From assembly GCA_016870995.1 (NCBI GenBank), contig VFZU01000010.1, forward strand, positions 31,882 through 95,881: a stretch of 64,000 nucleotides of DNA. Reading direction: 5' to 3'. Source of the stretch: Acidobacteriota bacterium (GTDB lineage: Bacteria; Acidobacteriota; Terriglobia; Bryobacterales; Bryobacteraceae). Below are positions 8,160 through 16,755 of the stretch, piece by piece; position 1 is the stretch's first letter, and each line of letters begins with the position of its first letter. A model generated the notes under the pieces. The model worked only from the letters and a program-made list of their open reading frames with translations, did no database searches and was not told the DNA's origin. Position numbers and translations under genes: made by a program.

Positions 8160-9797
8160 ATGAACCGTCTCATTAGCTACTTCTTTCTAATTGGCGCGAG
8201 TATCGGCTTCGCTCAGACGCCTCCCACGGCGGATCCCACACGTCTCGGCCCGCTCGAAGTGAATGGTGCGGAATACCGCATGAATAGCATTCATGTGCGC
8301 GGCATTCCCTGGGCTACAGACGTTTGGGGCACCGTGTTTTTTCCGAAAGACCTCTCTCGTAGTCCCTACCCATCAGTCATTCTTCTCCACGGCAACTCAG
8401 CCATTTGCAGGATTCCCAACACCCGCACGACCGCTGGTTCACTCATCCCGCCAGCCTGTCCGCAGGGTACAGTTCAGATCCCGAACCACGCCGGTTACGA
8501 CTATATTGCCGGCCACCTCGCCAGCCATGGTTACATCGTTGCCTCGATCAACGCCAACTCCATCAACGCGCGCGCCAACGCGATTTCCGAACGGGGACGC
8601 TTAGTGCAGGAGCACCTTCGATTTTGGGAGAAATGGAACAGTGAGACGGGTGCAGAGCCCTTTGGCCGCACCTTTGCTGGACGCGTTGACTTAACCCGAA
8701 TTGGTTTATGGGGACACAGCAGAGGCGGCGAAGGCGTCCGCGCTGCGTATGAGTTCAATCGTCAGGAGCGGCGTCCCTTTGCCATCAAAGCTCTGATGGA
8801 GTTAGGCCCGGTGGACTTTGGTGCTTTCAACGTTGCCAGCGCCAATCCTGTATTCAACGTCGACAACGTACCCTTCAGTGTCTTGCTTCCTGTCTGCGAT
8901 CGCGATGTGAGCGACACCAGCGGCATGCGCGCCTTTGATCGCGGCGTTCGTTTGCCAGAATCGAACCCCTCCCCCAAATCGCAGATCTATCTCTGGGGCT
9001 CCAATCACAACTTCTCGAACCTGGAATGGAATCCCGAAGACCCGCTCTTGCGCTGCATCGACTACCCGGTGATCACTACCCGCGAAGAACAGGTTGATAT
9101 GGTCCAGGTCTACACCATGGGCTTTTTCCGCACCTACCTGGGTGGTGAAAACTTCCGTTCCCTATTCTCTGGCGACGCTCCACCGCCACCTCAGGTTTGG
9201 GCCCAGACCACCCTTTCCTATCAGGAATCAGCCAGCAGTATCCTCTCTGTTGAGGGCTTCTCGACCGAAGGCTCGCCCAAGTTGAATAACCTGGGCGGTG
9301 ACACTACGATTAGCAATGCGAGGTTCATCGTTTGCGGCAGCAATTGTAATGAAGAGCTGCCGGGAGACTGGTACCACGACAACATTGTCCGGGCGGCCCG
9401 CCTTGAATGGCCCGTGCCCGGCTTTGCCATGCCCACGATCAGCATGGGGCTTGGTAAAGACGGATTGCCAAGGGACATTTCCACCTATACTCACTTCGCT
9501 TTCCGCGCCGCGGCGCGCTTCAGTCCTTCGAATCCATTCGGCTTCGCCAGCCAGTCTGTCTCGGTTCGGCTCGTCGATTTCGACGGTAAATTGTCCATCG
9601 TAAAAGCAAGCGGCGATGCGCAGAGAATTCCCTATCCGACAGGATCCACCTTCCGTCGCTCCGTGTTGAAGACGGTCCGCGTGCCTTTGTCGGGCTTCCA
9701 GGGTATCGATCTCAAGCGAGTCGCGCGGGCAGAGATTTTGCTCGACGGCCAGCCCACTGGTTCGCTGTACCTTACCGAAGTTTATTTCACAAATTAA
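8160..9797 (+). CDS. Secreted alpha/beta hydrolase
   Basis: A 545-residue exported protein (signal peptide ending near GFAQ, residue 19). The hydrolase core shows the oxyanion-side motif ILLHGNS (74-80) and the nucleophile elbow GHSRGG (185-190) with Ser187 as the presumed catalytic serine. A candidate acid and His lie further on (CDRDVSD; GSNHNFSN). About 170 C-terminal residues after the catalytic domain are beta-rich and could be a carbohydrate-binding or galactose-binding-like domain, but I cannot assign it. Substrate is unknown: an ester or polyester are reasonable guesses for this architecture. It sits 21 bp after the broken propeller gene and 19 bp before the next small secreted gene, consistent with one operon. 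Confidence 0.8.
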   Translation: MNRLISYFFLIGASIGFAQTPPTADPTRLGPLEVNGAEYRMNSIHVRGIPWATDVWGTVFFPKDLSRSPYPSVILLHGNSAICRIPNTRTTAGSLIPPACPQGTVQIPNHAGYDYIAGHLASHGYIVASINANSINARANAISERGRLVQEHLRFWEKWNSETGAEPFGRTFAGRVDLTRIGLWGHSRGGEGVRAAYEFNRQERRPFAIKALMELGPVDFGAFNVASANPVFNVDNVPFSVLLPVCDRDVSDTSGMRAFDRGVRLPESNPSPKSQIYLWGSNHNFSNLEWNPEDPLLRCIDYPVITTREEQVDMVQVYTMGFFRTYLGGENFRSLFSGDAPPPPQVWAQTTLSYQESASSILSVEGFSTEGSPKLNNLGGDTTISNARFIVCGSNCNEELPGDWYHDNIVRAARLEWPVPGFAMPTISMGLGKDGLPRDISTYTHFAFRAAARFSPSNPFGFASQSVSVRLVDFDGKLSIVKASGDAQRIPYPTGSTFRRSVLKTVRVPLSGFQGIDLKRVARAEILLDGQPTGSLYLTEVYFTN

Positions 9798-9816
9798 GCC
9801 GAGGAGCCGCTCATTT

Positions 9817-10179
9817 ATGCACCGCCGTCAATTATTCACCTTACTGGCCCCCGCCCTTCTCCTGCGGGCCTCTGAAGCCAGGATTCGAGTACGGATTCAG
9901 GCAACTCGCAAGGGTAAGTCCGCGGCCGCGAACGATTCGCGTTCCCTCGAGATTGTCCTTATCTCCAACGAACCCTTTCCAATCCGCGCTCTCGACCCTG
10001 TGCTGAAGGTGGGAGATGTTTATCTCGACAACTATCGTTTCTCCGGCGAACACAATGAGATCCTGACCTTCTTCACTCTTGGTAACGAAGACCTGCGACC
10101 CGGATCGCTCATGGTCCTTCAGTACGGCAACGACCGCCCCAGCCGGAATGAAGTCGGCAATTTCAGTGCGCCCCAATAG
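9817..10179 (+). CDS. Small secreted protein of unknown function
   Basis: A 120-residue protein with an N-terminal hydrophobic export signal (LFTLLAPALLLRASEA) preceded by MHRRQ, so it could use either Sec or a weak Tat route. The mature part is beta-rich (VRIQATRK, LEIVLISNEPFPIRAL, DPVLKVGDVYLDNYRFSG, NEILTFFTL) and resembles a single immunoglobulin-like sandwich. No cysteine and no catalytic motif are present. A GAGGAG ribosome site lies about 11 bp before the ATG. It lies 19 bp downstream of the hydrolase gene and is probably co-transcribed. I do not recognise a named family. Confidence 0.7.
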   Translation: MHRRQLFTLLAPALLLRASEARIRVRIQATRKGKSAAANDSRSLEIVLISNEPFPIRALDPVLKVGDVYLDNYRFSGEHNEILTFFTLGNEDLRPGSLMVLQYGNDRPSRNEVGNFSAPQ

Positions 10180-10269
10180 CCGCTAAGCTGCGTTCCCCGA
10201 AGGAAAATTCAAAAAAAACTCGGCCCTGTTTTCCTGCTGCTTCCGCGATTGCTCATATCGAGGTTCGAT

Positions 10270-11763
10270 ATGCGTCAATTCTTAATACTCCTCCTCCTCG
10301 CCGCCACTTGCGGCTTCTCTCAGCCAGCCGCCGTTCAGGTCGCCAGCTACTTCTTCCAGAACAACTTCAACGCCCAGCGTGGAGCAGCCGAGCCCATCAC
10401 GCCCGTCGATCCCACCAGCACCAGTCGCTTTATCACCGACACCGTCTTCGGCCAATCCCGCACTGTCTATGAAATCCGCGAAGCTCCTACTCCGAAACTG
10501 AACCAGGGCGGCCTCACCTTCACCGCTGGCAACCGCATCACTCGTGACACCTACACCGTCGAAATGGTCTTCTCCATCCAGAGCGCCAGCGGCTGGCGTC
10601 GCATTTTCGATTGCAATGTCCGCCGCTCTAGCGAAGGCCTGTACATCGACCCCAGCGGCTTCCTCAACTATTTTTCCGGTGCCAGCTCCACCGGCAACGA
10701 TCGCATCGCTGTTGGCACCTACTATCACGTCGTCATCGTCAAGCGACCCCGCGAGATGTACCTCTACCTCAACGGCGCTCTCGTCGCCTCGGCTACCAAT
10801 GTCGTGATCGGCGAAATCAACTCCGAATACAACCCTAACAACATCCTCAACTTCCTGCTCGACGACAGCGAATCCATCGAGTGGACCCCCGCTCGCATCG
10901 CCCTCTTCCGCGTCTACTCCGGCAACCTCACCGCCGCACAGGTCCGCGAAATCTGGGCCTCTCCCTTCACCTCCACCGTTGGCCAGCCCGCTCCCGGCTT
11001 CCAAAGCTCTGGCATCGTCAATAGCGCATCCTATGCTTCCGCCAACGCCATCTCTCCCGGCGGCTTCTTCTCCATCTTCGGCACCGATCTCGCCGATACC
11101 ACCGGCGACTGGGGCCAATCCTTCACCAACAACACCGCCCCCCGCCGCCTCAACAACGTCCGCGTCCTCATCAACAATCAGGAATCCTTCGTCGTCTTCA
11201 CCAGCCTCGGCCAGGTGAACGCTCTCGCCCCAGACAATCTCCCCGACGGCCCGGTCACAGTCGTCGTTGAAAACGGCAACCTCCGCAGCACCACCGTTCA
11301 AAGCACTTCCCGCTCGGTCAATCCCGCTGTCTTCCGCTTCAACGCGCAGAACAACCGCTTCCTCGCCTCCACCGCTAATGACGGCAGCGCCTACATCGCC
11401 CCCGCGAATCTCTTCGGTACTGGCGGCGCACTCAACGGCCTCGCGGTCCGCCCCGCCCGTCCCGGCGAGTTCATCGTCCTTTACGCCACAGGCCTCGGCC
11501 CCACCACTCCGGCCGTCCCCGCCGGCCAGATCCCGCCCACGCGAACCGGCGGCTACCCGCTTACCAACACCTCCGAGATCCGCCTCACACTCAATGGTCA
11601 AACTACCACTGTTCGTCCCGTCTACGCCGGCCTCTCGGCTTTTCCGGGCTTGATCCAGGTCGTCTTCCAAGTGCCTGAAGTAGCCAACGGTGAATATGAA
11701 ACGGTGATCCTGGTAGGCGGGCAATCTTCGCCCTCTGCGGCCTTCCTGCCCATAGCCAGATAA
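10270..11763 (+). CDS. Secreted LamG-like protein with Solibacter C-terminal domain (TIGR03437)
   Basis: A 497-residue exported protein. The ATG at 10270 gives a clean signal peptide (MRQFLILLLLAATCGFSQ); the longer frame only adds a TTG start. Residues about 70-220 form a concanavalin-like LamG fold (TVEMVFSIQSASGWRRIFDC, then MYLYLNGALVASA), which usually binds sugars or proteins. The C-terminal 240 residues are the repeat-rich domain catalogued as TIGR03437, nearly confined to Solibacter relatives: IVNSASYASANAISPGGFFS, LGQVNALAPDNLPDGPV, IVLYATGLGPTTPAVPAGQI and the end QVPEVANGEYETVILVGGQS. It supports the taxonomic call. It follows the hydrolase and a small secreted gene. Substrate unknown. 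Confidence 0.88.
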   Translation: MRQFLILLLLAATCGFSQPAAVQVASYFFQNNFNAQRGAAEPITPVDPTSTSRFITDTVFGQSRTVYEIREAPTPKLNQGGLTFTAGNRITRDTYTVEMVFSIQSASGWRRIFDCNVRRSSEGLYIDPSGFLNYFSGASSTGNDRIAVGTYYHVVIVKRPREMYLYLNGALVASATNVVIGEINSEYNPNNILNFLLDDSESIEWTPARIALFRVYSGNLTAAQVREIWASPFTSTVGQPAPGFQSSGIVNSASYASANAISPGGFFSIFGTDLADTTGDWGQSFTNNTAPRRLNNVRVLINNQESFVVFTSLGQVNALAPDNLPDGPVTVVVENGNLRSTTVQSTSRSVNPAVFRFNAQNNRFLASTANDGSAYIAPANLFGTGGALNGLAVRPARPGEFIVLYATGLGPTTPAVPAGQIPPTRTGGYPLTNTSEIRLTLNGQTTTVRPVYAGLSAFPGLIQVVFQVPEVANGEYETVILVGGQSSPSAAFLPIAR

Positions 11764-11774
11764 ACTAATGGAGG

Positions 11775-12376
11775 ATGGATGCCTCCGGGGACGTAACTAC
11801 TCTTCTCAACTCATGGCGTGATGGCGACCAGGATGCGCTCGGTCGCCTCATGACCATCGTGTATGAACAGCTGCGCAACATCGCCCATCTCCACATATCT
11901 CGCGAATCCCCGGGCCAAACATCCAGGCCACGGCTCTCGTTCACGAGGCCTACCTCAAGCTAGCCGATCAACGCCGTGTCAACTTCGAAAATCGAAGCCA
12001 CTTCTTCGCTGTCGCCGCGAAGATTATCCGCCGTATTCTTATCGATCGAGCTCGACATCGCCTTTCGGCCAAGCGCGACGCCAACCTCAACACCCCCCTT
12101 GATCTCCTCCCCCAGTTGCAGGCTCCCGAACTCCAGGCCGTCGATTCTTCAACTCTCCTGGATCTGGACATAGCTCTCGATCAGCTCGAAGCCCGCTATC
12201 CCAAAATCGCCAAACTCGTCGAACTCCGCTACTTCGCCGGCCTCACCATCGAGGAAACCGCCGAAGTCCTAGACCTCTCCCCAACCACCGTTAAGCGAGA
12301 CTGGCTCACCGCGAAGGCGATGTTGGCCCGCTCGATCCAGTCCGGCCCAGTCGCTGCGCCGCCACATCCGCTCTAG
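11775..12376 (+). pseudogene. ECF sigma factor (TIGR02999-like) with a one-base frameshift
   Basis: Two frames together give a complete acidobacterial extracytoplasmic-function sigma factor. Frame one from the ATG at 11775 encodes TTLLNSWRDGDQDALGRLM up to RESPGQT; then the family sequence continues in another frame from 11921 (IQATALVHEAYLKLADQRR, SHFFAVAAKIIRRILIDRAR, and the sigma4 helix-turn-helix LTIEETAEVLDLSPTTVKRD). One base is missing at about 11919-11920. In the first frame translation ends 14 codons later. The gene's last 71 bp overlap the end of the convergent Ser/Thr kinase, whose family often neighbours these sigma factors. Either a recent loss or a sequencing error; a programmed frameshift is possible but no slippery site is evident. 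Confidence 0.8.
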
Positions 12377-14636
12377 CCTTTATGAAAGCTCTTCCCGCTT
12401 CTACCCCCAGCCCTCTTTCATAAGCTGTCTTCGCCTCCGCCCGCCGCCCAAGCTTCCACAACACATCCCCGCGCAGCAACTCCACCTGGTGTACCAACTC
12501 AGGAATCATACGGTTCTGCTTGGCATCTGGATCCATCGGCTCCAAGATTTCAGAAGCCTCGTCGAGCAGGACTCTGCTCTCATTCCACAGCTTCTGATCC
12601 TCTAGCATTCCTGCCTTGCGATACATCGCGCTGACAAGAGCCAGCTTGCTTTGTTGATCCTTGCCTCTCCCAGTCGCCAGCGCGCGTCGTAGATCGAGTG
12701 CGCTATCCATCTCAGCGCTAGCTTCCGCCAGCTTTCCCTGCCTCTGCAAAGCCCAAGCGATATCCACATGGCAAGTAGATTCTCCCATCCGGTCCTTTCC
12801 TTCGCGGTGAAGCGCGAGCGCCTTGCGGTACCACTCAACCCCCACTCCGTAATTGCCCAGCACCCCCTCCACCGCACCCAGTCGCTTATACGCATAAGCC
12901 TGAAACGGCCGCAACTTCGGCTCCCCAGGATGCTTCTCTCCCAGCTCTACAAATCCTTCTGCCACAACACGCAAGACCGCTCGCACTGGTTCGAATTCCT
13001 GCTTCTCCACGAGAGGTTCCAGCTGCGTAATCCGCGAAGTCAGCCAGCGTGTGCTGGCCATGAAGTCCTTTGGATTCTCTTTCGAATCCAGCTCATAAAG
13101 AACCAAAGCTCTCCGGTAAGCCGTCTGCGCACCCGCTGGATCTTTCATCCTCGTGCAACCATCTCCCACCCCATCGAGCGCTTTCGCCAGACGCAATCGA
13201 ATTTCCCGGTCCCGCGGTGCTCGCGCCGCCAACCTCTCCAGAATCACTACCGCTTTGCGAAAGCTCACTTGCGCATCACCAAAATGGCCCAGCGACTCGG
13301 CATTCCTCACCAACGTCCCTTGTACGTTGCCGACCTTTAAATACGAATCCGCCAGATCTTTTTGCAACCCTATATCTGCCGATTCGTCCTTCGAAAGTTG
13401 ATCTAGATACTCAAGTGCCCGCGACACAATCAGCTTTCGGCTTTCGAGCGTCCCTGGCACTTTGCTCACCTCATCGTGGATCTCGAACAGCAAACTCCGC
13501 GCTAGCCCCCGCACCTGTTCGAACCGCAGCGCCGCATTGCGAGCCTCCCAGTACGCCTTACCGAATCCCGCAGCTATTAACAGACACACCACCAGCGCCA
13601 CCCTCTGCCGCACTGCAAACTTCCACGCGCGATACCCCCACGTCGCCTCCACTGCTCGCACTGGCTCCCCGCGACTGTACCTTCCTAAATCCTCCCGCAA
13701 TGCCAGCACACTCTCATAGCGATCCCCGGGCTTCTCGGCCATCGCCTTCAGCACAATGCTCGCCAACTCTGTCGGCAACTCCGGCCGTGCAAGCACCTCT
13801 CGGCTCGCCCCTTCGAACGGATTCCTGCCCGTCAACACCTCATACATCACCACACCCAGCGAATAGATATCGGTCGAGGCCGTCAGCGTTTCTCCCCGCA
13901 ACTGTTCCGGGCTCGCATACTTCGGCGTCAACCGCGCCGCCACTGTCTGGCCCTCTTCATCCGCCGCCTTACTGATCCCAAAATCGATCAACTTCAACAC
14001 GCCCTCTTCGCTCACCAGCACGTTCGATGGCTTCAGATCGCGGTGCGCGATCAACGCCCGGTGCGCCGCCTCTACCGCTTCGCAGAGCTTCCCGATCAGC
14101 GCCAGCTTCTCATCAAGCCCCTTTCCCATGGTGTAAACATGCAGCGGCACACCCTTCACCAGCTCCATCACCAGATAGGCTTGTCCGCTGGTTGTGATCC
14201 CCGTATCGAGCAGCCGCGCGATCCCCGGATGCTCCAGCCGCCCCAGCAGCCGTGCCTCTCTCTCGATCTCCACCGAACTCAACCCCGCCCGATGCCAGAT
14301 CTTCACCGCTACTCTCTGCTCGGTCCCCAACTCAAGCGTCCTCACCGCCTCATAGACGCTACCCATTCCCCCCTCGCCAATCTTGCGTTCTAACCGGCAA
14401 TTTCCCACCTTCGCGCCCAGCAATGGATCTGCCATCGCTCCGAGCTGCAACCCCACTCCTCGCTCCAGATACTCCAGCTCTCCCGCTTCCAACAGCGACA
14501 TAACCTCTGCCCTCAGCCCAGGGTCCGTCGTGTTCGCCACAACAAACTGCACCCGCTCTCCCTCAGGCCTCTCCATGGCCTTCTCAAGCAGCGCCGATAC
14601 ATCCTCCCATTCGTCCATATTCATGCTTTGTATCAC
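12306..14636 (-). CDS. Membrane Ser/Thr protein kinase with TPR sensor region
   Basis: A 776-residue PknB-like Hanks kinase. An N-terminal helical region (1-75) is typical of acidobacterial kinases. The kinase domain has the Gly loop GEGGMG (87-92), Lys112 in VAVKIW, the catalytic loop HRDLKPSN (198-205), DFG (218-220) and SPEQL. One transmembrane helix (about 345-360, VALVVCLLIAAGFG) divides the cytoplasmic kinase from TPR-rich helices that reach the C-terminus. The start is uncertain; ATG codons lie at residues 1, 5 and 7. The final 71 bp are read on the other strand as the end of the broken ECF sigma gene. The natural partner would be that sigma factor, an inference from adjacency. Confidence 0.92.
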   Translation of the reverse strand: MIQSMNMDEWEDVSALLEKAMERPEGERVQFVVANTTDPGLRAEVMSLLEAGELEYLERGVGLQLGAMADPLLGAKVGNCRLERKIGEGGMGSVYEAVRTLELGTEQRVAVKIWHRAGLSSVEIEREARLLGRLEHPGIARLLDTGITTSGQAYLVMELVKGVPLHVYTMGKGLDEKLALIGKLCEAVEAAHRALIAHRDLKPSNVLVSEEGVLKLIDFGISKAADEEGQTVAARLTPKYASPEQLRGETLTASTDIYSLGVVMYEVLTGRNPFEGASREVLARPELPTELASIVLKAMAEKPGDRYESVLALREDLGRYSRGEPVRAVEATWGYRAWKFAVRQRVALVVCLLIAAGFGKAYWEARNAALRFEQVRGLARSLLFEIHDEVSKVPGTLESRKLIVSRALEYLDQLSKDESADIGLQKDLADSYLKVGNVQGTLVRNAESLGHFGDAQVSFRKAVVILERLAARAPRDREIRLRLAKALDGVGDGCTRMKDPAGAQTAYRRALVLYELDSKENPKDFMASTRWLTSRITQLEPLVEKQEFEPVRAVLRVVAEGFVELGEKHPGEPKLRPFQAYAYKRLGAVEGVLGNYGVGVEWYRKALALHREGKDRMGESTCHVDIAWALQRQGKLAEASAEMDSALDLRRALATGRGKDQQSKLALVSAMYRKAGMLEDQKLWNESRVLLDEASEILEPMDPDAKQNRMIPELVHQVELLRGDVLWKLGRRAEAKTAYERGLGVEAGRAFIKARADVAAQRLGRTGSSGPTSPSR

Positions 14637-14795
14637 TTTTTAGCATGACTTCTCAAAACAGAACAGCACTGCGGCCCTGCCAGTAACCATGCCGTCGTAG
14701 GAGAAAGGCACAACACCTTGTTGGAGTTATAACGCCCAACTGCCTTCACAAGTTAACGCCACCAGAAAACCTCAGCGACGCCGCACAACACAACT

Positions 14796-14813
14796 GGTTC
14801 CTCCCGAGGAACC
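14796..14813 (-). terminator. Hairpin just after the TPR gene stop
   Basis: A perfect inverted repeat GGTTCCTC/GAGGAACC with a 2-bp centre lies 4 bp past the stop of the TPR gene at 14818. On the minus strand it is followed by an interrupted T-rich run (AGTTGTGTTGTG). Position and symmetry fit an intrinsic terminator for the TonB receptor-TPR operon, although the T-tract is weak. Confidence 0.5.
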
Positions 14814-14817
14814 CCGG

Positions 14818-16755
14818 CTACTTTTGCCTCATTCGCAACATCTCGAGCGCCCGCACGATTTCAATATCTCCCGGCTTACGTTCCCGCGACTTGCGCAACA
14901 TCACTTCCGCTTGCGTCAGGTCACCGCTGCGTGCCAGCACTAGTCCGAGATTCTTTTCGAGATCAGCTTGCGCCCGGCACTCTCCGCACAACTCGATCGC
15001 TTCCCGCAGACGCTCCACGGCTCGCGGCCAATCATTCACAGCCGCCGCGCTCAGGCCGAAATTGCCAAGCGATTCAGCCTGCTCGGCCACCTGCCGCGAC
15101 GCCGTCAATCCCGCCAGCCGAGCCCTGTATTCTGACGCCCGCTTCGCATCCACCTTCTGCAATTGCCGCGACAACGCGTACAGAGCCTCATGATGGTCCG
15201 CCCGTACCGTCAACAATTTCTCCCACGCCGCAATCGCTTCGGCAACACGGCCAAGCTGCACGCAAATTTGCCCCTTCAGAAACAACCCCTCTTGATGCAT
15301 TGGCTCGCGTCGCAGCAACTGCTCCGCAATGGCGAGCCCTTTCTCCGGCTGCTCAAGATTCCGGTGGCTCGCCGCCAGCAAATACCAACCATGCGCCAGC
15401 TTCTCGTCCGCTTTCACCGACGCCTCGAGATGCGGCATGGCGGCCTCAAACTGTTTCTGGTCAAACAAAACCCGCCCCAGGTTGTATCTCGCTGCGGAAC
15501 TCGCAGGAGCCAAAGCAACCGCTTGATCAAAAGCCGCCCGCGCCCCCTCCAGGTCATACTGATCGGCCCGCGCGATTCCTAGATTTAAATGCGCCTCGGC
15601 CGACCCCGGCTCGATCTCCACAACACGGGCAAACAGCGCCACTGCTTCTTTCCACTGGTTCAGCCGGCCCGCCACCATCGCCATCGCACTCAGCACGCGC
15701 GCCTGTCTCGGCATCAATCGATTCGCCTCGACCAGGTCCTTTTGCGCATCCCGGAATCGACCCTGGCTCGCCCGCATCAAGCCGAGGTTCAACCACGCTA
15801 GACCCGACTTCGGATCCAGTTCCGTAGCCCGGCGAAACTGTTGCTCGGCTTCCACAAAGCGGTTCATCTGGCCCAGCAGCACCCCATAATCGATGCGAGC
15901 TTCTGCAATGTCCCCGGCTTGCTTGAAGGCATTCTCCGCGCCAGTGCGATCCCCGCTTCGCAACCGTGCGAGCGCTAGCTGATACTGCGTCACGCCAGCA
16001 GCCGTATCGGTCGCCTGGCGCCGGCTCTCCTGCACCACACGCAACTCGGCGGCCGCCTTCTCTGGCTCTCCCAATTGTCGGTACGCCTGCGCCAATTGAA
16101 ATCGCGTTTCCGCCACGGGATTCAAATCACGCGATTTTTCAAGCACCCCTCGCGCCTCGGCTGCTTTGCCCTGCCGCAACAGAACGAAACCCAACTGGTA
16201 GTGCGCGTCCGCATGACGCGGTCCCACAAGAACTGCTTTTCTCAATTCGGTCTCTGCTTCCGCGTACCGTTCGAGCCCGCGCAGGGCAAGCCCCTTCAGG
16301 TAAGCGGGTTCCAGTGATTCCGGTCCGCGATACTGCCGCAACACCGCCAATCCGCTCTCGTAATCTTTCGCGGCTACCAAGGTCCGGCCAAGGGCGAGAA
16401 TCGTGTCCTGCTGGCCGGGCTTCAATCGTAAGGATTCTCTATATGCCGCGGCAGCCTCGGCAAAACGGCCCACAAGCCCATAAGCGCGCCCCAGGCCTGT
16501 ATGCACTGGCTCAGCTTGTGCGTTCAACGCGCGGCCCCGTTCTAGCACCGAAACAGCCTTCACCCCTTGCCCCATCTCCGTGTATACGAAGCCCAGCGCC
16601 AGATAATGCCCAAGCTCATTCGGCTCAGCCGCGAGTGCCCGCTCAAGCAACGGCGCGGCCGCTGGGAATCTCTCTTCGAGAATCAGCTGCCGCGCCTGTT
16701 CGCGTAATTCAAGTGGAGTCTGGCCAAAAACCAGAAGCAGTACTGCCAGCTTCAT
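14818..16755 (-). CDS. Secreted TPR-repeat protein
   Basis: A 645-residue protein made almost wholly of tetratricopeptide repeats, about 15 by eye (for example AHLNLGIARADQYDLEGARA, ARYNLGRVLFDQKQFEAAMP). A short signal peptide (MKLAVLLLVFGQ) places it in the periplasm or outer membrane. TPR arrays act as protein-binding scaffolds. The ATG at 16755 shares its A with the TGA of the upstream TonB receptor gene (TGATG), so translation is coupled; a TTG one codon earlier is an unlikely alternative. The pairing suggests it handles or recruits partners of that receptor, but no direct evidence exists. Ends in TAG. Confidence 0.85.
   Translation of the reverse strand: MKLAVLLLVFGQTPLELREQARQLILEERFPAAAPLLERALAAEPNELGHYLALGFVYTEMGQGVKAVSVLERGRALNAQAEPVHTGLGRAYGLVGRFAEAAAAYRESLRLKPGQQDTILALGRTLVAAKDYESGLAVLRQYRGPESLEPAYLKGLALRGLERYAEAETELRKAVLVGPRHADAHYQLGFVLLRQGKAAEARGVLEKSRDLNPVAETRFQLAQAYRQLGEPEKAAAELRVVQESRRQATDTAAGVTQYQLALARLRSGDRTGAENAFKQAGDIAEARIDYGVLLGQMNRFVEAEQQFRRATELDPKSGLAWLNLGLMRASQGRFRDAQKDLVEANRLMPRQARVLSAMAMVAGRLNQWKEAVALFARVVEIEPGSAEAHLNLGIARADQYDLEGARAAFDQAVALAPASSAARYNLGRVLFDQKQFEAAMPHLEASVKADEKLAHGWYLLAASHRNLEQPEKGLAIAEQLLRREPMHQEGLFLKGQICVQLGRVAEAIAAWEKLLTVRADHHEALYALSRQLQKVDAKRASEYRARLAGLTASRQVAEQAESLGNFGLSAAAVNDWPRAVERLREAIELCGECRAQADLEKNLGLVLARSGDLTQAEVMLRKSRERKPGDIEIVRALEMLRMRQK

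Noticed and set aside
10282..11724. 480-codon minus-strand open frame
   Set aside because: Antisense of the LamG/TIGR03437 gene, whose signal peptide and domains are clear; the shadow is acidic low-complexity.
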